Source: Spirosoma sp. KUDC1026 (GTDB taxonomy: Bacteria; Bacteroidota; Bacteroidia; Cytophagales; Spirosomataceae). Taken from it: DNA of 64,000 bases. The notes beneath the pieces were generated by a model. That model saw only the letters and a list, made by a program, of their open reading frames with translations. It had not been told where the DNA came from and made no database searches. The position numbers and the translations under genes are program-made. Positions 35,012-44,236 of this stretch are shown piece after piece. Position 1 is the first letter of the stretch. Each line of letters begins with the position of its first letter. The stretch spans positions 1,472,001 to 1,536,000 of the forward strand of contig NZ_CP056032.1 in assembly GCF_013375035.1 (NCBI RefSeq), written 5' to 3'.

Positions 35012-37498
35012 ATGAACCCCGTATCACTTGCCCTGCCGTTACCGATCAACCCGGTCGTCACCTTTAGTCTGCCTCGTGTTGATCTGGCTGCTGCCCGGCC
35101 GGTTTTTCGCATTTTTTGTTTACTACTGCTGTTCTTTGTTTCGCCCTCGATGGCGATTGCGCAGCTCATTAAAGGCCGCGTAGTCGATGAGCAGCATCCT
35201 GATACGCCACTGGCGGGCGCCACGGTTCAACTATCCGGGGGTAAGCAGGGTGCCGTCACCGACAGTAGCGGTCGGTTCTCGATTCGACCGGCTCAGGCAG
35301 TATCGTTTCTTCGAATTAGTTTTCTGGGTTACCAGCCGCAAACGGTATCGATTCAGGACGATAATCCCGATCTGACCATACGGCTGGTGCCTGATGATGC
35401 GCGACAGTTGGCGGAGGTGAGGGTTCAGTCAAAATATTATCGACAATACGCGACAAACACCATTTCCAGTGCGCTGCGGCTGCAAACGCCCCTGATCGAT
35501 TTGCCGCAGAACATCCAGACCGTTACGCCCGAAATTATTTACGATCAGGGCAGTTTCAACATGACCGAGGGCGTCAGCCGCAATGTCAGCGGGGTGGTGC
35601 GGCAGGAAGTGTCGAATAACCTGGGCCCTTATCTGTTCATGCGGGGTGGCCAGATTGCTACCCTACGTAACGGTATTGATCTAACTCCTATTTACCGGGG
35701 ACCATCGCCCGAAGATGCGGCTATTATTGATCGGGTTGAATTTGTGAAGGGCCCATCGCTCTTTATGAACAACATCGGCGATCCGGCGGGTAGCTTCAAT
35801 GTCGTAACCAAACAGCCTACGGGTGTGCGTCGGTACTCGGCTACCGCCATGCTGGGCAGTTTCGATTTTTACCGGCTGGCCGTCGACCTCGATGGGCAGC
35901 TTGATAAAAAAGGTAAATTGCTCTACCGACTCAACGGAATGGGTATGCGCACGAATTCGTTCGTGAAGTTTGACAATAACCGGCGGTTTTTGGTGGCCCC
36001 CGTGCTCAAATACCGCATCAGCGACCGGACCTACGTATCGGCAGAGTATCAGTATCAGTCAAATAGGTACGCGATGTACAGCCCGATTGTGATGACGCCC
36101 GGCGTGGATTCGCCCGCTGGTTTTGCTACACTGCCTATTGATTTTTCCATTCATGAACCATCCTTAAATCCCATCCAATCTCGTGATCACACGGGTTTCC
36201 TGACGGTAGGGCATCAGTTCAGCACCAACTGGCAGCTGACGGTGCGGGGGGCGTTCATGCGCAACGATAACGAGGGCGCGTATATGTGGGTGACGGGCGT
36301 GAATACGGCTAATCCAACCGTACTGCTACGTAACCCCAAGTATGACCTGAACCGTACGGAAGTGTTTTCTGAGCAGGCATTCGTGAACGGTAAATTCACC
36401 ACGGGGCGACTGAAGCACCAGTTGTTGGCTGGGGTCGACGTGAATCAGAAACGGTTCCGGGCCGATAGCTACGTTCAGTACGATACGTATACCGACGCGC
36501 AGGGTAAAACGCAATTACGATACTATCCCCTCGACATCAATAATCCCGTTTACGGCACCGAAATACCCAACTACCACACGCCGGGTGGACTGATCAACCG
36601 CAATACCACGCAGACCGTTAATTACCGCTCGTTTTACGCGCTGGATGAGCTGGCTCTGTTCGCTAATAAACTACGGCTGACACTGGGCCTTCGCTACACG
36701 TCCGTGCAGACTCGCAACGACGTATCGGGCGTAACGACGATCTCCAGCGACAACGTGGCCACCCCCCGACTGGGAATCAGTTACAGCCTGCACCCTGACC
36801 TGTCGGTATACGCGCTCTACGACCGGACGCTGGTGCCGCAGGCCGGAGTAACCATCGGCGGAGACGCTATTCGGCCCCTTCAGGGTACTAATCGCGAGAT
36901 CGGTATCAAGAAAAACTGGCTCAACGGCCGCTGGAACACAACGTTGGCCTTCTATCGGATCAACCGCTCCAACGCCATTGCCAACGATCCTAACAATAGC
37001 CTGTACCGGATACAGGTGGGCGCTAACCACGCTCAGGGAATCGACTTCGATATAGTGGGGCAGGTAGTCCGTGGCCTGAACGCGGTCATCAACTACGCAT
37101 ACACCGACGCTAAAATTGATAATGACGTCAACACGGCGCTGATTGGTACGCCCACGCCGATGTACGTCAAGCACATCCAGAATACCTGGCTCAACTACGA
37201 ACTACCCTTGGCATCGCTGTCGGGCCTCACCCTGTCGCTGGGCTACCAGTACCAGGGCGGGCGTGGCGAGCGGTACGCTACGGCAACCCAGCACGCGATC
37301 CCCGATTTCTTCCGGCTTGACGGCGGAATCGGCTGGCAACGTAATGCAGGGCAACGGAATTCCTTTAAAGTGAATCTGCTGGTGAACAACCTGCTCAACA
37401 AAACGCTGATTGCGACGGCCTGGTACCGAAATGGACTCTACTACTGGGTACCACAGGCGCCTGTCAACGGTCGGTTGAGCGTAAGTTACACCTTCTGA
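35012..37498 (+). CDS. siderophore-type TonB-dependent outer membrane receptor
   Basis: This 828-residue protein has a signal peptide (to about residue 50), then a carboxypeptidase-like regulatory domain (IKGRVVDEQHPDTPLAGATV). The plug domain contains LPQNIQTVTPEIIYDQ and VEFVKGPSLFMNNIGDPAGSFNVVTK with the typical substitution of a conserved Gly-Gly. A 22-strand barrel ends in VSYTF. Siderophore receptors of the FhuA/FcuA type have this layout. It is upstream of an ABC ATPase and two permeases on the same strand, suggesting ferric-chelate uptake and export functions linked together. Confidence 0.93.
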   Translation: MNPVSLALPLPINPVVTFSLPRVDLAAARPVFRIFCLLLLFFVSPSMAIAQLIKGRVVDEQHPDTPLAGATVQLSGGKQGAVTDSSGRFSIRPAQAVSFLRISFLGYQPQTVSIQDDNPDLTIRLVPDDARQLAEVRVQSKYYRQYATNTISSALRLQTPLIDLPQNIQTVTPEIIYDQGSFNMTEGVSRNVSGVVRQEVSNNLGPYLFMRGGQIATLRNGIDLTPIYRGPSPEDAAIIDRVEFVKGPSLFMNNIGDPAGSFNVVTKQPTGVRRYSATAMLGSFDFYRLAVDLDGQLDKKGKLLYRLNGMGMRTNSFVKFDNNRRFLVAPVLKYRISDRTYVSAEYQYQSNRYAMYSPIVMTPGVDSPAGFATLPIDFSIHEPSLNPIQSRDHTGFLTVGHQFSTNWQLTVRGAFMRNDNEGAYMWVTGVNTANPTVLLRNPKYDLNRTEVFSEQAFVNGKFTTGRLKHQLLAGVDVNQKRFRADSYVQYDTYTDAQGKTQLRYYPLDINNPVYGTEIPNYHTPGGLINRNTTQTVNYRSFYALDELALFANKLRLTLGLRYTSVQTRNDVSGVTTISSDNVATPRLGISYSLHPDLSVYALYDRTLVPQAGVTIGGDAIRPLQGTNREIGIKKNWLNGRWNTTLAFYRINRSNAIANDPNNSLYRIQVGANHAQGIDFDIVGQVVRGLNAVINYAYTDAKIDNDVNTALIGTPTPMYVKHIQNTWLNYELPLASLSGLTLSLGYQYQGGRGERYATATQHAIPDFFRLDGGIGWQRNAGQRNSFKVNLLVNNLLNKTLIATAWYRNGLYYWVPQAPVNGRLSVSYTF

Positions 37499-37532
37499 GC
37501 CACGCGAAGGCTACCGTTGAATCACGTATCGC

Positions 37533-38240
37533 ATGCTTAAAGCTGAAAAACTGTCCAAGCAGTTCGGGACCCATGTAGCCCTGAACGAGCTGGATCTGGA
37601 CATTCGTCCGGGAGAAATCTATTGCCTGCTGGGCTCGAATGGGGCCGGTAAATCAACCACGATCAACATCTTTCTGGGCTTCATACCGGCCACCAGCGGA
37701 CGGGCGCTGATCGACGGTATCGAAGTGTCGGTCGATAACCAGCAAACCCGTAACTTGATCGCCTACATCCCCGAAATCGTCAACTTGTATCCTACGCTGA
37801 CGGGGCTGGAAAACCTCGCCTTCTTCAGCGGGTTGTCGGGCTACCGTTACACCCGCGATGAACTCATTGCCTTTACGCGTACGGCCGGGTTACAGGCGTC
37901 GGCGCTCGACAAGCGCGTGGGGTCGTACTCGAAGGGGATGCGCCAGAAAGTTGGTATTGCCATTGCCCTGGCTAAACAGGCCAAAGCCCTCTTCCTCGAC
38001 GAGCCAACGTCCGGGCTAGACCCCCACGCCAGCAACGAGTTTGCCCAGGTCATCACCCGGCTCAGCGATCAGGGGGTTAGCACGCTGATGGCCACGCACG
38101 ACCTGCTGATGGCCAAGAACCTGGGGCACCGCATCGGTATTATGCACCAGGGGCGTTTGCAGCACGAGTTGCTTTCGGAAGCAGTCGCCTACGCCGAGCT
38201 GACGGATCTATACATCGACACCGTTAAACAGACTGCGTGA
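37533..38240 (+). CDS. ABC transporter ATP-binding protein
   Basis: The 235-residue ATPase has Walker A GSNGAGKSTT, signature YSKGMRQKV and Walker B ALFLDEPTSGLD, followed by the H-loop TLMATHDL. The family belongs to the DrrA/CcmA-type exporters. The stop is 2 nt before the first DUF3526 permease start. It lies between the TonB receptor and that permease and probably drives both permeases. Confidence 0.95.
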   Translation: MLKAEKLSKQFGTHVALNELDLDIRPGEIYCLLGSNGAGKSTTINIFLGFIPATSGRALIDGIEVSVDNQQTRNLIAYIPEIVNLYPTLTGLENLAFFSGLSGYRYTRDELIAFTRTAGLQASALDKRVGSYSKGMRQKVGIAIALAKQAKALFLDEPTSGLDPHASNEFAQVITRLSDQGVSTLMATHDLLMAKNLGHRIGIMHQGRLQHELLSEAVAYAELTDLYIDTVKQTA

Positions 38241-38241
38241 G

Positions 38242-39639
38242 ATGATCGGTCTTATTTTTCGTAAGGAGTTGATCGAGTTGATCCGCACAACCCGCATGAA
38301 TTGGCTATTGCTTGGCACGGCACTGCTGGTAGGGCTGGCGCTATACAACGGTTACACCTACGCCGTCGACCATCAGCAACTGCTGAGCGAATCGCAACGC
38401 GTTACGTATCAGCAATTCATCAGTCAGGGCGACAAAAACCCGCACCTGGGCGCGCATTTCGGTTTTTACGCCTACAAACCGATGGCAGAGCTGGCCTTGC
38501 TCGAAAACGGCATCGATGATTATACGGGCAACTCGTTTTACCTCGAACCCCACCAGCGGGGCATCGTGCGGTTCCGGGAAGTGACTGATTCGACAGCGTT
38601 ACGTAGCTTCGGCTTTCTCAACGTAGGGTATTTTGTGCAGTTTATTCTGCCCCTGTTCATTTTCCTGCTGAGCCACAACCTCTTCGCCAAAGAGTGGGAA
38701 AACGGCACGATCAAAATGGTTCTGAGTGCGCGGGTGACGGCCCGGCAACTGTTCGTGGGTAAGCTACTAGCCTGTGGGCTACTGGTGGGGGCCTTGCTGG
38801 CGCTGGTTATTTTGATTCCGCTGGCATTGCTGCTCGTCCAGCCGCAGCCGGTCGACTGGCCGACGGTGCTTCCGGTCTACGGCTGTTACGTAGCCGGGCT
38901 GCTGCTCTACGCGCTGCTGCTGACAGTTCTAGGAGTAGCGGTGTCGCTGCTGACGCGCTCTTCGTCGCTAGCACTGGTAGGGCTGACCGGCTTCTGGTTG
39001 CTGGGTGTTTTTCTGATTCCCCGCCTGACGGCTGAATTGTCGCGTCGGGTGTACCCGTCCGTTACGTCGGCGGATTTCGATCGGCAAACGTTCCGGGAAA
39101 AAGAATACGGCGTTGGCGACGAGGGAACGAAAGACGCCCGGCGGGCGCAGCTTGAAGCCCGGACGCTGAAGCAGTACGGCGTTAGTCGGCTGGAGGACCT
39201 ACCCGTCTTTTTCATTCCTATCACCATCGAGTACTTTGAAGAATCGGACGGGCGGGTCATGGATCGCGCTTATGCCGCCGTCGAAGCCAACGAATTCCGG
39301 CAGGATCGGCTGGTGCTGGCGAGCGCGGTGCTGTCGCCGTTTCTGGCCTTCCGCGATCTGTCGATGCACCTGACGGCTACAGACATGAACACTCACTACG
39401 ACTTTGCCGCCAAGGCCGAGCAGCATCGTCGGCGGGTGGGCGAACAGGTCGATGCATTCTACCAGAACAATACCGTGGCGACCAACGCTTTCTGGAAAAC
39501 CGTGCCGCAGTTTGCCTACCAGGCACCGGGCGTTGGCTGGCGATTGAGTAATGCCGTGGCCTCTCTAGGAATCCTGCTGGGCTGGACCGTGCTGGCGCTG
39601 GTGATGATGGTGCTATCGTACCGGCGCGTCCGGGTGTAA
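38242..39639 (+). CDS. ABC-2 type permease with DUF3526 domain (first)
   Basis: The 465-residue protein has an N-terminal helix, a large periplasmic loop (about 50-140) and about five C-terminal helices, including AKEWENGTIKMVLSARVTARQ, the conserved coupling segment of ABC-2 permeases. The DUF3526 region follows. It begins 2 nt after the ATPase gene. A second permease of the same kind follows after a palindromic element. The cargo is unknown. Confidence 0.88.
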   Translation: MIGLIFRKELIELIRTTRMNWLLLGTALLVGLALYNGYTYAVDHQQLLSESQRVTYQQFISQGDKNPHLGAHFGFYAYKPMAELALLENGIDDYTGNSFYLEPHQRGIVRFREVTDSTALRSFGFLNVGYFVQFILPLFIFLLSHNLFAKEWENGTIKMVLSARVTARQLFVGKLLACGLLVGALLALVILIPLALLLVQPQPVDWPTVLPVYGCYVAGLLLYALLLTVLGVAVSLLTRSSSLALVGLTGFWLLGVFLIPRLTAELSRRVYPSVTSADFDRQTFREKEYGVGDEGTKDARRAQLEARTLKQYGVSRLEDLPVFFIPITIEYFEESDGRVMDRAYAAVEANEFRQDRLVLASAVLSPFLAFRDLSMHLTATDMNTHYDFAAKAEQHRRRVGEQVDAFYQNNTVATNAFWKTVPQFAYQAPGVGWRLSNAVASLGILLGWTVLALVMMVLSYRRVRV

Positions 39640-39678
39640 GAAGCTGTCTGAAATTTAGTCCTTAACGAGTCTATTTAC

Positions 39679-39913
39679 CCCTAAATCCCCTGAGAGATTA
39701 TTTGGGGAAGTATTTTCCGTGTCAAAAATGCCTTTTTTGTCATCCCGACGATAGGAGGGATCTTCGTTAAAAGCAAGAAAAACCGCCTGTTAGCGAAGGA
39801 CCCTCCTATCGTCGGGATGACAAAAACGATTTCCCAAACAACTCCTGAAGGGGACTTGTCTTGCCCTCGAAAAAAGTCCGGCAGCGGCCGACCGCCCTTC
39901 AGGGGATTTAGGG
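39679..39913. repeat. nested palindromic element between two permease genes
   Basis: An outer 15-bp perfect inverted repeat (39679-39693 with 39899-39913) encloses a second pair of 33-nt arms (39734-39766 with 39794-39826) that match at 31 of 33 positions. The spacer between inner arms is 27 nt. No open reading frame is present. The layout resembles a MITE or REP-type element rather than a simple terminator. It separates the two DUF3526 permease genes and could affect how much of the second is made. Confidence 0.7.
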
Positions 39914-39935
39914 ATTAATATATATCGAAATTGCT

Positions 39936-41399
39936 ATGCGCATGCCTTTATTTCGGGTCATGATGGCCCACGAACTCCGACTGCTGTACCGTAATCGGGT
40001 GCTGATCAGCTTGTTTACGTTGATCTTACTAGTGCTGCTGGCCAGCCTATGGATTGGCAGCAGCATGTTCCGCAAACAGCAGCAGACGATTGGCAAGATC
40101 GGTATGTATCAGACCGAGATGGCCGATAGCCTGAAAAGCCGAATCGAGCGGATCGAAGCTGCCCAAATGCGGTATAACGGCTTTATCTGGGACGACCCGA
40201 CCTTTGCTTACAACACCGCCCGCAACGAAGGACCGCAGTTTGCCGTCAAACAGCCGTTCGCGCTCCAGGCGCTGATGGTGGGGCAAAGTGACGTGCAGCC
40301 TTACTATTACAAAGTATACATTAACAAAAAGCAGAACCTGGTTTTCGATGGGGAGATTGATAACAGCCTGTTACAATTCATCGGCACCTTCGATTTTGGC
40401 TTCGTGGTCATTTACCTGTTGCCGCTGCTGATCATCGTGTTTACCTACAACGTACTGGCCTCCGAAAAGGAGCAGGGAACGTGGGTATTGCTCAAAACCA
40501 GCAATCAGTCGATTGCCCGGCTGATGTTGTACCGTATCGGGATTCGGTACGGTCTGTTTACTGGTTTTTTCTGGTTAATCGTTACGCCCGTACTGGCTGC
40601 CCTGATCAGTCCGGCTTTTCTGGCGACGGGTAACTGGTGGTGGATCGTCGGTTTTGTCTCGCTGTATTTCGGCTTCTGGTTCGCCCTGTCGTTTCTGATC
40701 AACAGTTTTTCGCTCAGCTCGAACCTGAACGCGATGGTGCTGATCGGTCTGTGGCTATTCCTGGGGCTGCTCGTGCCGAATCTGCTCCAGATTGGGCTGA
40801 ACCGGCTGTACCCCATCCCGAGCCGTATCTCCCTGACCAACGAAGAACGTAACGCCATCAATAAGTACTTCGAGAAAGATGGGCAGGCGCTGACTAAAGA
40901 CGTCTTCAGCAGCCCCCGTACGCTGATTCGGCAGGCGTCAGTCGTTACGCCGGGCATGGTGTACGGCTACGGGGTAATTGTGTACAAAAGCCAGGAAATC
41001 AAAGACGCGGCCGCTCACGTTGCCGAACAGAAATTATTCGGGCAGATTGAGCGTCAGCAGGCTGCGATCGAACGCTTGCAGTTCATTAGCCCGGCGCTGA
41101 TGATGCAGGAAGTGCTGGCGGGGCTGACCGGTACGCATTGGCACCAGTTCAATCAGTTCAGCCGCGACGTCGACGATTTCCGGGTTCAGACTCAGCGATT
41201 TTTTTACCCGAAAATGGCAACCGAGCAAACCTACCGAACATTTACGGTGCGGGACGCCGAGGCCATTCCGCGTTTTGTCGCCCGGACCTACGCCGATTAT
41301 GGGTGGCTGCATATCGAGTCATCGCTGTCGGTGTACGTTGCGCTGGTAGCAATACTGCTGTTTGCTGGGTATCGGCGACTGGTCTTTGCGAGTCGATAA
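39936..41399 (+). CDS. ABC-2 type permease with DUF3526 domain (second)
   Basis: The 487-residue protein repeats the first permease's plan: an N-terminal helix, a long extracytoplasmic region, then helices around YLLPLLIIVFTYNVLASEKE, with EKEQGTWVLLKTSNQS as the ABC-2 coupling segment. It lacks close sequence identity to the first permease except in these motifs. The pair with one ATPase is common in Bacteroidota next to TonB receptors. A palindromic element lies just upstream. Confidence 0.87.
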   Translation: MRMPLFRVMMAHELRLLYRNRVLISLFTLILLVLLASLWIGSSMFRKQQQTIGKIGMYQTEMADSLKSRIERIEAAQMRYNGFIWDDPTFAYNTARNEGPQFAVKQPFALQALMVGQSDVQPYYYKVYINKKQNLVFDGEIDNSLLQFIGTFDFGFVVIYLLPLLIIVFTYNVLASEKEQGTWVLLKTSNQSIARLMLYRIGIRYGLFTGFFWLIVTPVLAALISPAFLATGNWWWIVGFVSLYFGFWFALSFLINSFSLSSNLNAMVLIGLWLFLGLLVPNLLQIGLNRLYPIPSRISLTNEERNAINKYFEKDGQALTKDVFSSPRTLIRQASVVTPGMVYGYGVIVYKSQEIKDAAAHVAEQKLFGQIERQQAAIERLQFISPALMMQEVLAGLTGTHWHQFNQFSRDVDDFRVQTQRFFYPKMATEQTYRTFTVRDAEAIPRFVARTYADYGWLHIESSLSVYVALVAILLFAGYRRLVFASR

Positions 41400-41540
41400 G
41401 CACTACTGGAGCCAACAAAAATATATGGGGGTAGGCTACGTCGTCAGCTCATATGTCTAACTGCCGAACGTGACTGGGGCTGAACTGCCGTGTACGTTCT
41501 GAGAATAATTCGTGAAGACGTATAATAACTCAGTGACAGA

Positions 41541-41711
41541 CTATGCGTCTTCACCTTCTTCCAGCGAGCCTGTCAAAAACAAGGTATGGTATTGTTCATA
41601 CACGCGGCTACGGTATAAAGCCAGGAGCTGGGTGAACGAATCATCAGCCGACGCATCGCCAGTGAGATACGATTCCTTCAGGTTTGCGCGTACCGAGTCG
41701 TCTTGTTCCAT
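41541..41711 (-). CDS. small acidic protein, 56 residues
   Basis: This frame runs from ATG 41711 to TAG 41541 on the minus strand and reads MEQDDSVRANLKESYLTGDA at its start. It is acidic at both ends with an amphipathic central helix (TQLLALYRSRVYEQYHTLFL). A 73-residue GTG frame on the plus strand over the same bases is Ser-rich and less protein-like. No family is recognised. The prediction rests on its composition only, with no clear ribosome binding site. Confidence 0.4.
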   Translation of the reverse strand: MEQDDSVRANLKESYLTGDASADDSFTQLLALYRSRVYEQYHTLFLTGSLEEGEDA

Positions 41712-41966
41712 TATCAAAGTGGTCGTTCTATAAACGAAATCTGCACAAAGTAAACTATTAGTCCAGACGATGCCTAGAAAAAGACGGGTAGTTAGCGGGT
41801 AGTCTGATTAGTAAATCATTAAAAAGAGCAATTCTGATAAGAAGGTAAGTGATTTTATTAGCTAAAGGCCAATCGGCCGGGTATGTACCTCCGCAGAGAA
41901 GACAGGATATTCCTCCGCTCGCACTTCCATAAGATGAGAAATTGGAGGAATTACAGTTGACTAGGT

Positions 41967-43634
41967 TTACGCAGAAATCGACTGACGGTTCAGCTTACTT
42001 TTACGGAATCCGTATGAGAAATAAATCACCAGGCCGATCGCCAGCCAGATCAGGAAGATAAGCCAGTTTGTTACGCCAAGCTCGGTCATCAGATACAGGT
42101 TGGTGAGAATACCAAGGACGGGCAGCAACGAGAAGTTGCGCGAGAACGCCAGCACTGATAACACCGCCCAGGTCGCCCAGAATACAAACAGCAGCGGTTT
42201 CTCTTCGGCCGCGTCCAGTACATGGCCAGTCTGCAGAGCGTAGCCGAAGGTCAGTATAAAGGCGATACCGATCAGGTATTTTCCGTTGACGTAGGGAACC
42301 CGGAACTTGGACTGCGCCGAAATGCCTGTAGCATCCAGATAAAGGATACCGCCACAAACCAGAATGAAGGCGAAGAAGGTCCCCACGCTGGTCAGATCGA
42401 TGAAGAACTGCATGTCCAGGAATAACGATGGTACGGCCACCAGTACCCCTGTCACAATGGTCGCAAACGATGGCGTCCGGTATTTGGGGTGAACTTGGGA
42501 GAACTTGGGCCACAGCAGCCCGTCGCGGCTCATGGTCATCCAGATACGGGGCTGACCCAGTTGGTAGGCCAGTAGGGCACTGGTAATTGCCACAACGGCA
42601 CTAACTGAGATAATACCGGCCATGAAGTTAAGGTTCAGCTTCTGGAATACGTAGGCAAGGGGGGCATCGACACCCAACTCCTTGAAGTTGACCATGCCCG
42701 TCAGAACGAGCGTAATCATGACGTACAGCACCGTACAGATAACCAGGCAGTAGATCATAGCACGGGGCAGGTCACGCTGTGGGTTGCGGCACTCTTCGGC
42801 GGTGGTTGAAATGGAATCGAAACCAATGAAAGCAAAGAAGACCGACGCTACGCCACTTAATACGCCCTGCATCCCGTTTGGAGCAAACGGCGACCAGTTT
42901 TCGGGTTTGACGTAGAACGCACCAACGGCGATCACCAGCCCGATAACGATCAGTTTCAGGACCACCAGCAGGTTGCTTGCGTTCCGCGACTCCTTAATGC
43001 CGATATAAACCAGGGACGTAATCAGTACCGTGATTAAACCAGCTGGTAAGTCCATGATGATTCGTAAGCCACCCACGACCGGAGCTGCTTCGTAAGCTCG
43101 CGCCAGCGCCAGTATATTGGCAGGAATATCGGCCGTGGCTGTTCCTGCCGCCTGCACCTGTTCGTAAGCGCGGTGCACAGACCCGTAGTCAGAAGAAAGC
43201 CAGCCGGGAAAACTAATGCCGAATCCGGTAAGCATGGACGTGAAGTATTCAGACCAAGAAATGGCAACCACCATGTTCGATACGGCGTATTCCAGGATGA
43301 GAGCCCAGCCAATAACCCAGGCAAAGATTTCGCCGAACGATACGTAAGCGTAGGTATAGGCGCTACCGCTCACCGGAACCGTACTGGCAAACTGAGCGTA
43401 ACTCAGCGCCGTAAATACGCAGGCAATGGCCGTGAATACGAACAGCAGTGATACCGCCGGTCCGCCATTAAAACTGGCCCGACCAATGGTGCTGAATATT
43501 CCCGCGCCAATGATGGCGGCAATACCTAACGATGTCAGGTCCCGGACCCCCAGCACTTTCATCAGGTTTGAGGAATTATGCTGATTGGCATCGCCAAGCG
43601 CCTGAGAAACGGTTTTTTTTCGAAAAATTGACAT
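41967..43634 (-). CDS. APC-family amino acid permease (cationic amino acid transporter type)
   Basis: The 555-residue protein has about 12-14 helices. GIAAIIGAGIFSTIGRAS near residue 37 is the APC helix-1 substrate loop, and FFAFIGFDSISTTAEECRNP near 270 is typical of CAT-like transporters, which carry arginine, lysine or related amino acids. C-terminal helices follow the core. It is a single gene on the minus strand, with the LprI-like gene upstream; the substrate is not fixed by the sequence. Confidence 0.9.
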   Translation of the reverse strand: MSIFRKKTVSQALGDANQHNSSNLMKVLGVRDLTSLGIAAIIGAGIFSTIGRASFNGGPAVSLLFVFTAIACVFTALSYAQFASTVPVSGSAYTYAYVSFGEIFAWVIGWALILEYAVSNMVVAISWSEYFTSMLTGFGISFPGWLSSDYGSVHRAYEQVQAAGTATADIPANILALARAYEAAPVVGGLRIIMDLPAGLITVLITSLVYIGIKESRNASNLLVVLKLIVIGLVIAVGAFYVKPENWSPFAPNGMQGVLSGVASVFFAFIGFDSISTTAEECRNPQRDLPRAMIYCLVICTVLYVMITLVLTGMVNFKELGVDAPLAYVFQKLNLNFMAGIISVSAVVAITSALLAYQLGQPRIWMTMSRDGLLWPKFSQVHPKYRTPSFATIVTGVLVAVPSLFLDMQFFIDLTSVGTFFAFILVCGGILYLDATGISAQSKFRVPYVNGKYLIGIAFILTFGYALQTGHVLDAAEEKPLLFVFWATWAVLSVLAFSRNFSLLPVLGILTNLYLMTELGVTNWLIFLIWLAIGLVIYFSYGFRKSKLNRQSISA

Positions 43635-43697
43635 CCGGTAAATACGTTCGTGAGCTGAATAAAGTGATTTGGTAATGCCTGCCAGCAGGCAACAGGA

Positions 43698-44111
43698 TTA
43701 ATGAGGTTCTTCGAGGAGGGCCTGTAATTCCCTGATCCGGCTGAGGGTTGTCGCTTCTTTGCAGAGAGCAACCACCATAGGCTGCATACTGCCGCCTTCG
43801 TACGTTTTGTCGTAATAAGCGCAGTGTGCATCCCGATAAAGCAGCCATTGTCGCTGGGCTTTCACAACAAGCGCGCGGCTATCGGCTGGAAGCTGGCCTA
43901 TCAAACGCTTGTATAAGGTGTTCAACTGGCGGTCGGCACGTTCGAGTCGTTCCCAGGCGCAACGGTTCAGTTCGGTCTGCGACATGGCCTCGTCACAGTC
44001 AAGGGGTTTACTGGCCGAAGTGCTCTTGCTGCGCTGGGCGTGCGCACCGATTACTAGTAACAGGAAAGAAATAAGTAACCCAAGTTTTTTCAGAAAATCC
44101 GACGCCAGCAT
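43698..44111 (-). CDS. LprI-family (DUF1311) secreted protein
   Basis: The 137-residue protein has a signal peptide ending near GAHAQ. The mature part is helical with four cysteines, including LDCDEAMSQTELNRCAWERLE and WLLYRDAHCAYYD, the LprI-type pattern. The characterised mycobacterial LprI inhibits lysozyme; other members have no known role. It lies between the permease gene and gldA, divergent from gldA. Confidence 0.85.
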   Translation of the reverse strand: MLASDFLKKLGLLISFLLLVIGAHAQRSKSTSASKPLDCDEAMSQTELNRCAWERLERADRQLNTLYKRLIGQLPADSRALVVKAQRQWLLYRDAHCAYYDKTYEGGSMQPMVVALCKEATTLSRIRELQALLEEPH

Positions 44112-44236
44112 GCGTTTATTGCCGTTAAACTGCTAAAAATAGGGATACTTTCCGATTTTTTGTTCGTTACTTGAGTATTCGCTGCGTATCGGAAAGCTAC
44201 GACGGAGCGTTACAGAACACTAGCATTCGTTTCAGT

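Noticed and set aside
41512-41733. 73-residue Ser-rich plus-strand frame
   Set aside because: It is antisense to a more protein-like 56-residue frame and starts with GTG.
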